Below are positions 26,096 through 35,287 of a DNA stretch of 40,771 nt, piece by piece. A model generated the notes under the pieces. It was not told the origin of the DNA and did no database searches. It worked only from the letters and a program-made list of their open reading frames with translations. Made by a program: the position numbers and the translations under genes. This stretch comes from Acidobacteriota bacterium (GTDB lineage: Bacteria > Acidobacteriota > Terriglobia > Bryobacterales > UBA6623), in contig JAQBUE010000022.1 in the NCBI GenBank assembly GCA_027624045.1, positions 1 through 40,771 of the forward strand. The letters are read 5' to 3'. The stretch's first letter is position 1. Every line of letters begins with the position of its first letter.

Positions 26096-26992
26096 TCACT
26101 TCTCTCCCCGCGCCGCCTTGATCTCCTTCAGGCGTTTCGTTTCAAACGCATCAAACTCCTTTTGTAACTCAGGCGTCAAGGGAGCCCCGTATAGAGTACT
26201 CGCGCGGTGTTCGCCAGTAATCAGCTTCGCCTTCGTCCACTCGTCTTTGATGTGGATGTGATCAGCGTTCTCGAGAACCGCCTCCACCAGGTGCGGAGGG
26301 ATGAAAATAACGCCCTCGCGGTCGCCCAGCACCACGTCGCCCGGCATTGCGATCGCGCCGCTAATCTCCACCGGAATGTTCAGCCCCACCATTAACACGC
26401 CGCTCACGGCTGACGGATGTGCCTGTTTGTAGAAAATATTCAGCGGCAGATCAAACGTCCCCTGCAGGTCGCGAATCGTTCCGTCCACTATCGCTCCACG
26501 ACGCGTTTGCCCCCAAAGCGCGGAGTGCAAATTGTCACCGCCAAAGTTATGCCCGGGGTATGCGCCCATCAGGTCGACGACCGCCACATCGTCGCGAATC
26601 AGCACGTCGATGACTTTCTGCGTGTTGCCCCGTGCGATGCCCTTCTTTTCCGCATCCGCGTTCACGACCTCTTCCAGGTCGGGCCGATGCGGCAGGTACT
26701 GGGCCGTGACTGCGCGGCCAACGAGCCGCTGTCCGGGCTTGAGAATATCGAATCCGTCGGCGTACTGGCGCATATAACCCTTGCCACGCAGAATGCCCCA
26801 CGCTTCTTCGACACTCAACTCCGCAACCCGCTCGATCAGGTTCAGGGGCACCTTTGGGCGGCCGTCCGGAAATCGTTCGTAGGGATTCTGCTTGGTAAAC
26901 TCGATCATCTGCTCCCTTGTCAGACTGAAGAGTTGGCCTGAAGCCGGGATCGCGAGGCCGAAACAAATTGCAAACGTAATAAGCGTTTTCAT
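26096..26992 (-). CDS. Secreted RraA-like protein (putative class II pyruvate aldolase family)
   Basis: A 298-residue protein with a cleavable-looking signal peptide (1-20, 'LAIPASGQ') and an RraA/HMG-CHA aldolase fold. Key stretch 'GGDNLHSALWGQTRRGAIVDGTIRD': D153 is followed by exactly 20 residues and then R174-D175, the D-X20-R-D metal-binding pattern linked to aldolase-active members, while RNase E regulators of the RraA type are cytoplasmic. 'MPGDVVLGDREGVIFIP' (about residues 216-232) is the other conserved block. Export argues against RNase control and for a periplasmic lyase of unknown substrate (inference). It diverges from the Tat sulfatase gene across a 94-base gap. Confidence 0.85.
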   Translation of the reverse strand: MKTLITFAICFGLAIPASGQLFSLTREQMIEFTKQNPYERFPDGRPKVPLNLIERVAELSVEEAWGILRGKGYMRQYADGFDILKPGQRLVGRAVTAQYLPHRPDLEEVVNADAEKKGIARGNTQKVIDVLIRDDVAVVDLMGAYPGHNFGGDNLHSALWGQTRRGAIVDGTIRDLQGTFDLPLNIFYKQAHPSAVSGVLMVGLNIPVEISGAIAMPGDVVLGDREGVIFIPPHLVEAVLENADHIHIKDEWTKAKLITGEHRASTLYGAPLTPELQKEFDAFETKRLKEIKAARGEK

Positions 26993-27086
26993 GGGATCTT
27001 CCTAAGAGGCGGGATGCAGCGACCATCATAGGCCATCGAAGAAGGCGTTTCAATAGCGGCGAACGAGGTATCAACGAGGACATGAG

Positions 27087-28451
27087 ATGAACCGCAGACA
27101 CTTCCTGTCAATCACGGCCGCGAGCTTGGCCACGGGCGCCACAGCTCAAACGTTAAACACCGCCAAGCCCAACATCATCTTCATCCTGGCCGACGACCTC
27201 GGCTACGGTGATCTCGGCTGCTATGGACAACAACTCATCGACACATCGAACATCGACCGCCTCGCCGCCGAAGGCATGCGCTTCACTGACGCCTACGCCG
27301 GCTCCACCGTGTGCGCGCCGTCGCGCTCGTGCTTGATGACCGGCCAACACACCGGCCACACCCGGGTCCGTAACAACGGGAGTCCCACCATGGGCCGTGT
27401 TTCGCTCTGGCATTCCGATGTCACCGTGGCCGAAGTCCTCAACGGCGCCGGTTACAGCACCTCGATGATCGGCAAATGGGGAATTGGCGAAGCCGGCAGC
27501 ACAGGCGTTCCCACCCAGCAGGGCTTTGACGAATGGTTTGGCTATCTCAACCAGGGTCACGCGCACAACTTCTACCCCGAGCACCTCTGGAGGAACGATA
27601 CGGAGGTTTTCCTGGCCGGCAACCGCGGCGGACTGCGCCAACAATACAGCCACGATCTGTTTGCCGACGAAGCCATCGAATTTCTCAGCAACCATAGCGA
27701 CGGGCCGTTCCTCCTGTACCTCCCTCTCACCATCCCCCACGCCAACAATGAGCTCGGCCGCGCAACCGGTGACGGCATGGAAGTCCCCGACTACGGCCCC
27801 TACGCCGAGAAGAACTGGCCGACCACCGAAAAAGGCTTCGCCGCGATGATCACGCGCATGGATCGCGACATCGGCCGCATTATGGCGAAACTCAAAGAGC
27901 TGGGGATCGACGACAACACCATCGTCTTTTTCTCGAGCGACAACGGGCCGCATCGTGAAGGCGGCCACACACCTGACTTCTTCGGCAGCCAAGGCGGCCT
28001 GCGCGGCATCAAACGCGACCTCTACGAAGGCGGTATTCGTGTACCCACAATCGCCCGCTGGCCCGGCAAGATCCAAGCGGGCGCCGTGAGCGATCACCCT
28101 TGGGCTTTCTGGGATTTCCTGCCCACCGCCGCCGAGCTGGCCGGCGCGCCGATTCCCGGCAACATCGACGGCATATCGATCGTTCCTACTTTGCTCGGTA
28201 AAGATCAACCCGGCCCCGACTATCTCTATTGGGAATTCATCCTCGGCAAGAATTTTCATCAGGCTGTCCGCAAAGGCCACTGGAAGGCAGTTCGGCACGA
28301 CGCAGACCAGCCCATCGAACTTTACGATCTGGCCGCGGATCAGGCAGAGAGCCACAATGTCGCCGCCGAGCATCCCGATATTGTGCGACAGATGGAGGGC
28401 ATCCTCGCAAAAGCGCGTAGCGAATCCGAGGCCTATCCCATACCGGCGTAG
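27087..28451 (+). CDS. Tat-exported arylsulfatase-type sulfatase
   Basis: A 454-residue formylglycine-dependent sulfatase, hydrolysing sulfate esters outside the cytoplasm. 'MNRRHFLSITAASLATG' is a twin-arginine signal. Metal ligands D36/D37 are in 'ILADDLGYGDLG'. The sulfatase signature 'CAPSRSCLMTGQHTG' carries C76, the residue matured to formylglycine; 'FSSDNGPHREGGH' is the later metal/catalytic block and 'GGIRVPTIARWPG' the C-terminal signature. A C-terminal domain reports 'IELYDLAADQAESHNVA'. The substrate is unknown, with sulfated polysaccharide, lipid or aryl esters all possible. ATG 27087 has GAGGACATGAG in front. No formylglycine-generating enzyme gene is in the window. Confidence 0.95.
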   Translation: MNRRHFLSITAASLATGATAQTLNTAKPNIIFILADDLGYGDLGCYGQQLIDTSNIDRLAAEGMRFTDAYAGSTVCAPSRSCLMTGQHTGHTRVRNNGSPTMGRVSLWHSDVTVAEVLNGAGYSTSMIGKWGIGEAGSTGVPTQQGFDEWFGYLNQGHAHNFYPEHLWRNDTEVFLAGNRGGLRQQYSHDLFADEAIEFLSNHSDGPFLLYLPLTIPHANNELGRATGDGMEVPDYGPYAEKNWPTTEKGFAAMITRMDRDIGRIMAKLKELGIDDNTIVFFSSDNGPHREGGHTPDFFGSQGGLRGIKRDLYEGGIRVPTIARWPGKIQAGAVSDHPWAFWDFLPTAAELAGAPIPGNIDGISIVPTLLGKDQPGPDYLYWEFILGKNFHQAVRKGHWKAVRHDADQPIELYDLAADQAESHNVAAEHPDIVRQMEGILAKARSESEAYPIPA

Positions 28452-28610
28452 GCCAATGTTGGCGAGATCGGGCGAAAGCGTCTTGGCGGTCTCAACACTG
28501 GCTCACGCCCGCGGTTCTGGTTGCTTTGGGTGAGCGTTTGTGTGGCTGCGTGGGCGTGAAGATGGTTGCAGGGTAGCGGAGGATTCAGGCAGGAGGATCG
28601 AAGTTTCAGG

Positions 28611-29243
28611 CTAGCGGACCGCAAACTCGAATACGTGTCCATTGTCGAGTTGAACCTGCAGTTTTCCCGGCTTGATCTCATGGCCGCCATTTCGGAAGAA
28701 AACAGCGCCGTCGGTGGATTCGCCCGGCTTCATCTCCATGCGGACAAGGGTAATCGCGGAAGCTGCCGCCGCCGCCCTCAATCCCTCGGGCCCGCCCGCT
28801 AACGCGGACAGGCGCCGCGCTTCATAGCCGTTGCTTGATCGCGTTGGCTGGCTGCCGTAGAGGGCTTTTTCGTAGAAGGCCTGCAGCTTCATGACATCCG
28901 GGCGCCCCGCCTTCTGGTACAGCTCCTGAATCACAACGTCCTCCGGCACGGCCCGGATGGGAGACCCGCCGCTCGGGGTGTAAACAAAATCCACCGGCTT
29001 GATGAGCTGGACTTCGCCCGATCCGTTGCTGTAGGAGACCTGAATGACGGCGAAATCACGGATTGTCACGGGCAGCGGAGCATACATTAGGGTCAGTCCC
29101 GCCCGGCTCAACGTCATGTAGTTGAGCCCGTTCGAAGCAAACTCGATGACCTGCCCGGGGGCCGCGACACACGCCAAATAAAACGTCACGAGCAAGGCCT
29201 TCGAGAGGCTTTCCACGACGTTCAGCGTGCGGCCTGAAAACAC
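28611..29243 (-). CDS. Unknown exported protein
   Basis: A 210-residue protein of unknown function with a probable signal peptide ('SLSKALLVTFYLACVAAPGQ', residues about 12-32) followed by a beta-rich region ('FAVIQVSYSNGSGEVQLIKPVDFVY', in pieces), a helical middle with 'YGSQPTRSSNGYEARRLSALAGG', and a final 'GKLQVQLDNGHVFEFAV' beta strand pair. Proteins with this strand arrangement are frequent among uncharacterised Acidobacteriota exports. The best start in frame is GTG 29243. It is divergent from tex across about 50 bases, so the promoters must overlap. Confidence 0.7.
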   Translation of the reverse strand: MFSGRTLNVVESLSKALLVTFYLACVAAPGQVIEFASNGLNYMTLSRAGLTLMYAPLPVTIRDFAVIQVSYSNGSGEVQLIKPVDFVYTPSGGSPIRAVPEDVVIQELYQKAGRPDVMKLQAFYEKALYGSQPTRSSNGYEARRLSALAGGPEGLRAAAAASAITLVRMEMKPGESTDGAVFFRNGGHEIKPGKLQVQLDNGHVFEFAVR

Positions 29244-29265
29244 GTCAATTATGATACAGTAACCC

Positions 29266-29280
29266 CAAAAGGGTCTTTTG
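29266..29280. promoter_or_regulatory. CAAAAG-GGT-CTTTTG hairpin before tex
   Basis: Perfect six-base arms with a three-base loop, ending 14 bases before the tex ATG (29295). A TATGAT -10-like box (29250-29255) lies just upstream on the plus strand but has no convincing -35. It is in the short divergent region shared with the unknown exported gene. Confidence 0.35.
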
Positions 29281-29294
29281 TTTGATTGGATGTA

Positions 29295-32147
29295 ATGAAA
29301 CCTTTAACCGGCCTTCCTCCTTCGGCCTATTTGAAGATCACCGAGGAAGCGAAGATTCCCCTAGCTCTGCTTGAGCAACTCGTACAGGAGTTGGAAAGCG
29401 GCTCAACCCCCGCGTATCTGGCTCACTTTCGTCCGGATGTGTCGGGCGGCCTGGATGAGCCGCGAATCCGCTTCGTCGAGAACCGCCTCCGCCAGTTCAT
29501 GGAACTGGAGGACCGCCGTATCACAGTGCTCACGGCCGCCGGACAACGCGACTGTCTGACGCTGGAACTGCGGGCTCAGATCGAAGCGGCGACGGATCGT
29601 TGGGAATTGGAAGATTTCTATCTACCCTTGCGGCCGAAGCGTGAGACCGCCGCCGACCGGGCGATCAAACAGGGGCTCGACGGGCTGGCCAAGCGGCTAG
29701 CGGAACAGAACCCTGCCGATCGTGATCTCAACGCAATCGCCGCCGAGTATCTGAAGCCCGAGGCGGACGTCTCCAGCACCGCCGACGCGCTACGCGGGGC
29801 GCGTGAGATTCTTGCGCAGTCCTGGTGCGAGGACGCCGGCGTGCGACGAGGCCTGAGGGCCATATTGCGGCAGGAAGCATGGCTCGTGATTACCGGCAAC
29901 GAAGCCGCCAAGAAAGCAGCCCAAGGCAAGTACAAGAATTTGGTTGGCTACCATGCGCGCCTGCCGAAGGTCGCTTGGCGGCAAATGATGGCGCTACGGC
30001 GCGCGGTGCGCGAGATCGGTCTCGGGTTCGAAATCGTATTGTCCGAGAACAAGACAGTTGCTTTTCTGCTGGAGAAGAAAGTCGCGCAGCCATCGCCTGA
30101 AATTCTGCTGCAGCTGGGATCGGCCGCAGTCCGCGCGCTGGAAGGCTATCTGGCGCCGTCGTTCACGAAGGAGCTGGCTCAGGTTCTCAACGAGCGCTGC
30201 GACGACGAGGCCGTTGAGTCGTTCCAGAAGAGCCTGCGCAAGATTCTGATGGCCCCTCCTGCCGGGCCGATCGGTGTTGCCGGGATCGAGACAGGGCGGC
30301 CCGGCGGCTGGCGAGCCGCCATCATCAGCGCCGACGGTGAGTTCGTTGAAGGCGCAATTATCCAGCACGAAGGCCGAGAGGAATCGAAACCCGGCAGGGA
30401 AGCGGTATCGACGGATGCGGCGAACGAAAGACCAGCGGCGGAAACCGCCGATTCCCATACCCCCGACCATTCCGGGGAAGAGGGTTTGACAGCTGCGGTC
30501 GGCGGTGATGAGGATGCGGAGTCGCGGGCCGAAGCGGCTGCTTCCGGCGGCGAACCTGCTCCGGATGAGGGCGTCAGTGCGGCTGGAGAAGCTCCGGATA
30601 CGCAGCCGCGCTCGGCCGCGTCCGAACAGGAAACGTCCAGCGAGGCGCGACTCGCCGTCCCCACCGAGAAGACCGCCGACAGCGGATCGGTCGCGCCCGG
30701 CGGCCCAGTTGCATTGGCGGATGCGTCAGCCGGCGTGGAATCCAGCGCCGTTGCTTCTGAAGAAAAAGTGGAAGAATCGCCTGCGGAAGATTCGCGCGAG
30801 GATGCGATGCCCGGGCGTCCGGTCTCGACTTCCAATGGAAGTGTTTCGAAGGAGTCCTTCACCCCGCTCGCGGACCTATTGAAGCGTCACGAAGTAGGAG
30901 CGATCGTCATGGCGGGCAGCCCGGGCGTGCGGCAAGTCGAGAAATTGGTCAGGAGTTCGATCCGCGAATCCGGCCAGTCAGGGATTTTCTGGACCACCGT
31001 CAACGAAGCGGGCAGCTGGATCCATGCGGCGTCGAAGACTTCGCGCCGCGAAATGCCAGGTACGTCCGTTGCGCAACGAAGCGCTGCCTGCTTGGCGAAA
31101 CGGCTCCAGGATCCGCTCACAGCCCTGGCTGGCGTCGACCCCCGCACCCTCGGCATCGGTCAGTTCCATCACGACGTCGACGCTCGCAAACTTCGCGAGG
31201 GACTGTCGGCGACACTCGAAGTCGTTGCGCATCGCGTCGGGACCAACCTGAACAGCGCGTCCATCGAGCTGCTTGCGCTTGTGCCAGGTATGACTGAGCG
31301 GGTCGCTAAACGGGTCGTCGAGCACCGAGTCACGCAAGGCAAGTTCAGCAAGCGCGAGCAACTGGCTGACGTCAGCGGGCTCAGCAAGCGCATCTACAAG
31401 CAAGCTGTGGGCTTTACCCGCGTCTACGGCGGTGAGAACCCCTTCGACGGCACCGGTATCCACCCTGACCAATATCCCGCCGTGGAGAAAATTCTAGGCG
31501 CGGCCGGCATCTCGGCGGCGGAAGCGCTCGATAAGCCCGAAGTCCTCGACAGTGTTGATCTCAGCACGCTTCAGGCGGCGGAGCATCCGGTGGAAGTGCT
31601 GCAGGGGATTGTGCGCCAGTTCAGACCGGCCGTGCGCAACCCCCGCGGCGAATTCAAGAGGCCGGATCTAGGCGTCGAGTTGCGGACAGACAACGAGCTT
31701 AAGATCGGGGCTAAAATCGAAGGCGTTGTCACGAACGTTGCGGCCTTCGGCGTCTTCGTTGACATCGGCGCGGACCAGGACGGCCTCGTCCACGTGTCGC
31801 GCATGTCCGATACATTCGTTAAGGATCCCAAGGCCGCCACCAGAGCCGGCGAGAAGGTCGAAGTTTACATCGTTGCCCTCGAGGACAGCGGCAAACGCAT
31901 CTCGCTGTCGATGAGGGACCCGGCCAGGGCGCAGCCACGTCCAGGCCGCACGCGCGTGGATGCACGCAAGACCGCCGCCGCACCCCCGAAACGCAGACGC
32001 AAGGAGCCCACGCACGAAACGAAGGCGACGCCGCGCTCCTTTGGCCCCAGTGAGAAGGAAAGACATCGCGAAGAGCAGGACATGAAAAAGCTCTCACTGG
32101 CTGAGAAGCTCGCGCTTTTGCAGAGCAAGTACCGCACCAAAGTTTAG
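29295..32147 (+). CDS. tex: Tex-like RNA-binding transcription accessory protein with a large insertion
   Basis: Tex binds nucleic acid through an S1 domain and a helical core and affects transcription and RNA stability. Residue numbers here count from a TTG at 29286; ATG 29295 (residue 4) is the better start. In order: N-terminal helical core (1-325, 'FYLPLRPKR' at 111-119), YqgF/RNase H-like domain (about 327-590), helix-hairpin-helix region ('SASIELLALVPGMTERVAKRVVEHR', about 657-681), and S1 domain (about 805-877, 'VTNVAAFGVFVDIG'). Residues about 363-522 are an Ala/Glu/Ser-rich low-complexity insert inside the YqgF domain, absent from normal Tex (about 770 residues). The usual 'IGNGTASRET' motif is replaced by 'MAGSPGVRQVE', so this domain looks degenerate. 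The C-terminal 75 residues are basic and also extra. Confidence 0.93.
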   Translation: MKPLTGLPPSAYLKITEEAKIPLALLEQLVQELESGSTPAYLAHFRPDVSGGLDEPRIRFVENRLRQFMELEDRRITVLTAAGQRDCLTLELRAQIEAATDRWELEDFYLPLRPKRETAADRAIKQGLDGLAKRLAEQNPADRDLNAIAAEYLKPEADVSSTADALRGAREILAQSWCEDAGVRRGLRAILRQEAWLVITGNEAAKKAAQGKYKNLVGYHARLPKVAWRQMMALRRAVREIGLGFEIVLSENKTVAFLLEKKVAQPSPEILLQLGSAAVRALEGYLAPSFTKELAQVLNERCDDEAVESFQKSLRKILMAPPAGPIGVAGIETGRPGGWRAAIISADGEFVEGAIIQHEGREESKPGREAVSTDAANERPAAETADSHTPDHSGEEGLTAAVGGDEDAESRAEAAASGGEPAPDEGVSAAGEAPDTQPRSAASEQETSSEARLAVPTEKTADSGSVAPGGPVALADASAGVESSAVASEEKVEESPAEDSREDAMPGRPVSTSNGSVSKESFTPLADLLKRHEVGAIVMAGSPGVRQVEKLVRSSIRESGQSGIFWTTVNEAGSWIHAASKTSRREMPGTSVAQRSAACLAKRLQDPLTALAGVDPRTLGIGQFHHDVDARKLREGLSATLEVVAHRVGTNLNSASIELLALVPGMTERVAKRVVEHRVTQGKFSKREQLADVSGLSKRIYKQAVGFTRVYGGENPFDGTGIHPDQYPAVEKILGAAGISAAEALDKPEVLDSVDLSTLQAAEHPVEVLQGIVRQFRPAVRNPRGEFKRPDLGVELRTDNELKIGAKIEGVVTNVAAFGVFVDIGADQDGLVHVSRMSDTFVKDPKAATRAGEKVEVYIVALEDSGKRISLSMRDPARAQPRPGRTRVDARKTAAAPPKRRRKEPTHETKATPRSFGPSEKERHREEQDMKKLSLAEKLALLQSKYRTKV

Positions 32148-32233
32148 GCGGACTTGCATGCCTTTGATCCAGGCCGAACATCTGCGTGTTTTCAAGATCC
32201 ACGGAGATTGACAGGCTTCGGCCATTTGAGTTC

Positions 32234-33829
32234 ATGACGACTTCCAAAACACGCGTTGAGCCCGTGCTATTGAGGTTTGGCATCGAGAACCTCCGCACGG
32301 TTCACTGGAACTTGAGTCCCTCTCTATTGGTTGAAGAGGCCCTCCGTCGCGGCGAAGGGCATCTGGCGGCCAACGGAGCTCTGGTGGCCGAGACCGGGAA
32401 GTACACAGGGCGCTCGCCGAAGGATCGTTTTATCGTCGAGGACGACATCACAAAGAGAACTGTCGACTGGAGTGAAGTAAACCATGCGATGTCGCCCGCA
32501 ACCTTCGAACGGCTACTAGCGAAGGTGCAGGCGTATCTGCCCGGCCGCGACGTTTTCGTGCAGGATTGTTTCGGGGGTACGGACCCTGCTTACCGCCTGC
32601 CCATCCGTGCCGTCACCGAATTTGCCTGGCACAGCTTGTTCGCAAGGCAATTATTCGTTCGCGCCACGAGCGAAGAAGCCGCGAACCACGAGCCCGAGTT
32701 CACGATCATCTACACACCCGGCCTGCAAGCCGACCCCGCGACGGATGGCACGAACACCGAAGCATTCATCGTCCTCAATTTCACGCGCAAGCTGGTGCTG
32801 ATCGGGGGCACGCGCTACGCGGGCGAGATGAAAAAGTCTGTTTTCTCGTTACTGAACTTCCTGCTGCCCGCGCGTGGCGTCTTCCCGATGCACTGCTCGG
32901 CGAATGCCGCTGACGACGGTGATGTCGCGCTCTTCTTTGGCCTTTCCGGTACGGGTAAAACGACTCTCTCGGCGGACCCGCGCCGCCGCCTGATCGGTGA
33001 CGATGAACACGGCTGGAGCGACACGGGCGTTTTCAACTTCGAAGGTGGCTGCTACGCCAAATGCATCCGGCTGTCGATGGAGAAGGAACCGGAGATATGG
33101 AACGCTCTCCGCTTCGGCTCCGTGCTCGAGAACGTTGTACTTGACGAGGAAACACGCCTACCTGACTACGACGACGACAGCATCACCGAGAACACCCGCG
33201 CCGCTTATCCGGTGGATTACATTGCGAACGCGCTCATCCCAGGCATCGGCGGGCTGCCCAAGAACGTCGTTTTCCTGACCGCTGACGCCTTCGGGGTTCT
33301 GCCGCCCATCTCGAAGCTCACGCCCGAGCAGGCGATGTATCACTTCCTAAGCGGATACACAGCGAAGATCGCCGGAACCGAGCGTGGTCTAGGTAGCGAG
33401 CCCTCGGCAACGTTCAGCGCGTGTTTTGGAGCGCCCTTCCTGCCGCGCAAGCCGACGGTCTACGCCGACATGCTGGGCGAGAAGCTTCGGACCCAAAAGG
33501 TTGACTGCTGGCTTGTGAACACGGGCTGGACCGGTGGTGCGTACGGAGTCGGCAAGCGCATGGACCTGCCGCATACACGTGCCATGCTCACTGCCGCCCT
33601 TTCCGGCGCGCTCGCCGGCGCTGAGTACGAGGGGCATCCTCTTTTCGGCTTGGCCGTTCCCAAGAGCTGCCCCGGCGTACCCGCCGAAATTCTCGATGCC
33701 CGCGGTATGTGGAACGATGGCGAGGCCTACGATCGGGCTGCGCGCGATCTGGCCCGACGTTTTAGGGAGAACTTCGAGACGTTCAGCGGCGTATCGGAAG
33801 AAGTAAGAAACGCAGGTCCTCGCAAGTAG
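32234..33829 (+). CDS. pckA: Phosphoenolpyruvate carboxykinase (ATP)
   Basis: Converts oxaloacetate + ATP to PEP + CO2 + ADP in gluconeogenesis. The product is 531 residues, in the family range. '[17 protein letters not shown]' near residue 54 is the substrate-binding start; the kinase P-loop 'GLSGTGKTT' lies at about 236-244 within '[16 protein letters not shown]'; '[22 protein letters not shown]' (pieces) carries the metal ligand aspartates. The P-loop and lack of the GTP-type signature make it the ATP form. ATG 32234 is preferred over an upstream GTG at 32186, since residues before it are not family-like. It follows tex on the same strand with an 86-base gap. Confidence 0.97.
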   Translation: MTTSKTRVEPVLLRFGIENLRTVHWNLSPSLLVEEALRRGEGHLAANGALVAETGKYTGRSPKDRFIVEDDITKRTVDWSEVNHAMSPATFERLLAKVQAYLPGRDVFVQDCFGGTDPAYRLPIRAVTEFAWHSLFARQLFVRATSEEAANHEPEFTIIYTPGLQADPATDGTNTEAFIVLNFTRKLVLIGGTRYAGEMKKSVFSLLNFLLPARGVFPMHCSANAADDGDVALFFGLSGTGKTTLSADPRRRLIGDDEHGWSDTGVFNFEGGCYAKCIRLSMEKEPEIWNALRFGSVLENVVLDEETRLPDYDDDSITENTRAAYPVDYIANALIPGIGGLPKNVVFLTADAFGVLPPISKLTPEQAMYHFLSGYTAKIAGTERGLGSEPSATFSACFGAPFLPRKPTVYADMLGEKLRTQKVDCWLVNTGWTGGAYGVGKRMDLPHTRAMLTAALSGALAGAEYEGHPLFGLAVPKSCPGVPAEILDARGMWNDGEAYDRAARDLARRFRENFETFSGVSEEVRNAGPRK

Positions 33830-33850
33830 GTTGCCGCGGACGGGTTGCCC

Positions 33851-35224
33851 TCAGGCGATGATGTCGTGAATGACCCGGCCCGCCACGTCTGTCAAACGGA
33901 AATCGCGGCCGCTGTAACGGTAGGTGAGCTTGGTGTGGTCTAGCCCCAAGAGGTGCAGAATTGTTGCATGCAGGTCATGCGGATGCACCGGGTTTTCAAC
34001 CGCCTTGAAGCCGAAGTCGTCCGTGGCCCCGTATGCCGTTCCGCCCTTGATGCCACCGCCTGCCAGCAGCGTCGTGTAACCCGGCACATTGTGGTCGCGG
34101 CCCTTGCCGATCTTCTCGAGGCCGCTGTTCTGAATCATCGGCGTGCGCCCGAACTCGCTGCCGATGACCAGCAGTGTGTCCTCGAACAAGCCGCGCAGCT
34201 TGAGGTCCTCAATCAGCGCCGCGATCGGGGCATCGGCCTCACGCGCTAGCTTGCCATGTACGAGGATGTCGTCATGGCTATCCCACGGCTGGAAGTTCCC
34301 GTAATACACCTGCACCATACGGACGCCCTGCTCGGCGAGTCGCAATGACATCAGGCAACCCTTGCCAAAATCACTATTGCCGTAGCGTGCCCGAACGTGC
34401 TCGGGCTCGCGGTTGATGTCGAATACATCCGGTACCGCGGTCTGCATCCGGTAGGCCACTTCCATCGATTTGATGGCTGACTCCATTTCCGGATTGTGGC
34501 CGAGCCGGCCCAGATAGGAGCGATTCAGCTTGTCGAGCAATTCGAGTTGACGCCGCTGCTCACCGTCACTCAACACTTTGTTCGTAATGTTCTGAACCAG
34601 CTTTTCCGGGTCCGTCTCGTCGTTGCGAACGTAGGCGCCTTGGTAGGGGTTCGGCAGAAACGCCGACGACCATAGTGAGGGGCCCATGACCGGATATCCT
34701 GGGCAAAGCACCACGAAGCCCGGCAGGTTTGCGTTCTCGCTGCCGAGTCCGTAGGTCACCCATGAGCCCATGGACGGACGCCCCGGCAACGCGTGTCCGC
34801 AGTTCATCAGAAACAGCGATGGGCCATGATTGCCGTTGTCGGAATGACACGAGCGGACAACGCAAATATCGTCGATCAATCCGCCGACTTTGTCAAAAAC
34901 CTCGGCGACCGGCAGACCGCTCTGGCCGCGATTGTGAAACGTGAAGGGCGACTTCATCAAGCTGCCCGAGGCGCGGTCGGTTTTGATCTTTTCCCCTGGG
35001 AGCGGCTCGCCGTCATGCTTCGTGAGCATCGGCTTTGGGTCGAACGTATCGACCTGCGACAAGCCGCCGTTCAGAAACAGAAAGATGACGCGCTTGGCCT
35101 TGGGAGCGAAGTGGGGCTGCTTCGGGTCAAGAGGTCCGGCCGAGGTCGTCGCGCCCAGCATCCCGGCGAATCCGACCGTGCCGAACCCAGCGCCCATCAT
35201 TTGCAATGCGTTACGTCGTGTCAT
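33851..35224 (-). CDS. DUF1501 family Tat-signal protein
   Basis: A 457-residue DUF1501 protein with sulfatase/alkaline-phosphatase-like fold, function unknown. The start 'MTRRNALQMMGAGFGTVGFAGML' is a twin-arginine signal; the body has 'KRVIFLFLNGGLSQVDTFDPKP', 'VVRSCHSDNGNHGPS', 'GRPSMGSWVTYGLGSENANLPGFVVL' (pieces), 'SEFGRTPMIQNSGLEKIGKGRDHN' (pieces) and 'VHPHDLHATILHLLGLDHTKL' (pieces). It is the last gene of a three-gene minus-strand unit, 63 bases after the PSCyt gene. In Planctomycetes and Solibacter-like bacteria the DUF1501 and PSCyt/DUF1549/DUF1553 genes are normally adjacent, which implies a shared process. Confidence 0.93.
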   Translation of the reverse strand: MTRRNALQMMGAGFGTVGFAGMLGATTSAGPLDPKQPHFAPKAKRVIFLFLNGGLSQVDTFDPKPMLTKHDGEPLPGEKIKTDRASGSLMKSPFTFHNRGQSGLPVAEVFDKVGGLIDDICVVRSCHSDNGNHGPSLFLMNCGHALPGRPSMGSWVTYGLGSENANLPGFVVLCPGYPVMGPSLWSSAFLPNPYQGAYVRNDETDPEKLVQNITNKVLSDGEQRRQLELLDKLNRSYLGRLGHNPEMESAIKSMEVAYRMQTAVPDVFDINREPEHVRARYGNSDFGKGCLMSLRLAEQGVRMVQVYYGNFQPWDSHDDILVHGKLAREADAPIAALIEDLKLRGLFEDTLLVIGSEFGRTPMIQNSGLEKIGKGRDHNVPGYTTLLAGGGIKGGTAYGATDDFGFKAVENPVHPHDLHATILHLLGLDHTKLTYRYSGRDFRLTDVAGRVIHDIIA

Positions 35225-35287
35225 GGGAACTCACCGAAATTTTAGCAATATCTGGTGAACGTGTCAGTATGCACCGCGCCCGGCCTC

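Noticed and set aside
27153..28373. 406-codon open frame on the minus strand opposite the sulfatase gene
   Set aside because: It mirrors a clear sulfatase with intact motifs; long antisense frames are expected in GC-rich codon-biased genes and the translation shows no family features.
30179..30862. 227-codon minus-strand frame opposite the Tex insertion
   Set aside because: Low-complexity Ser/Ala/Pro translation; complement of the Ala/Glu/Ser-rich plus-strand coding sequence, which continues in frame on both sides.
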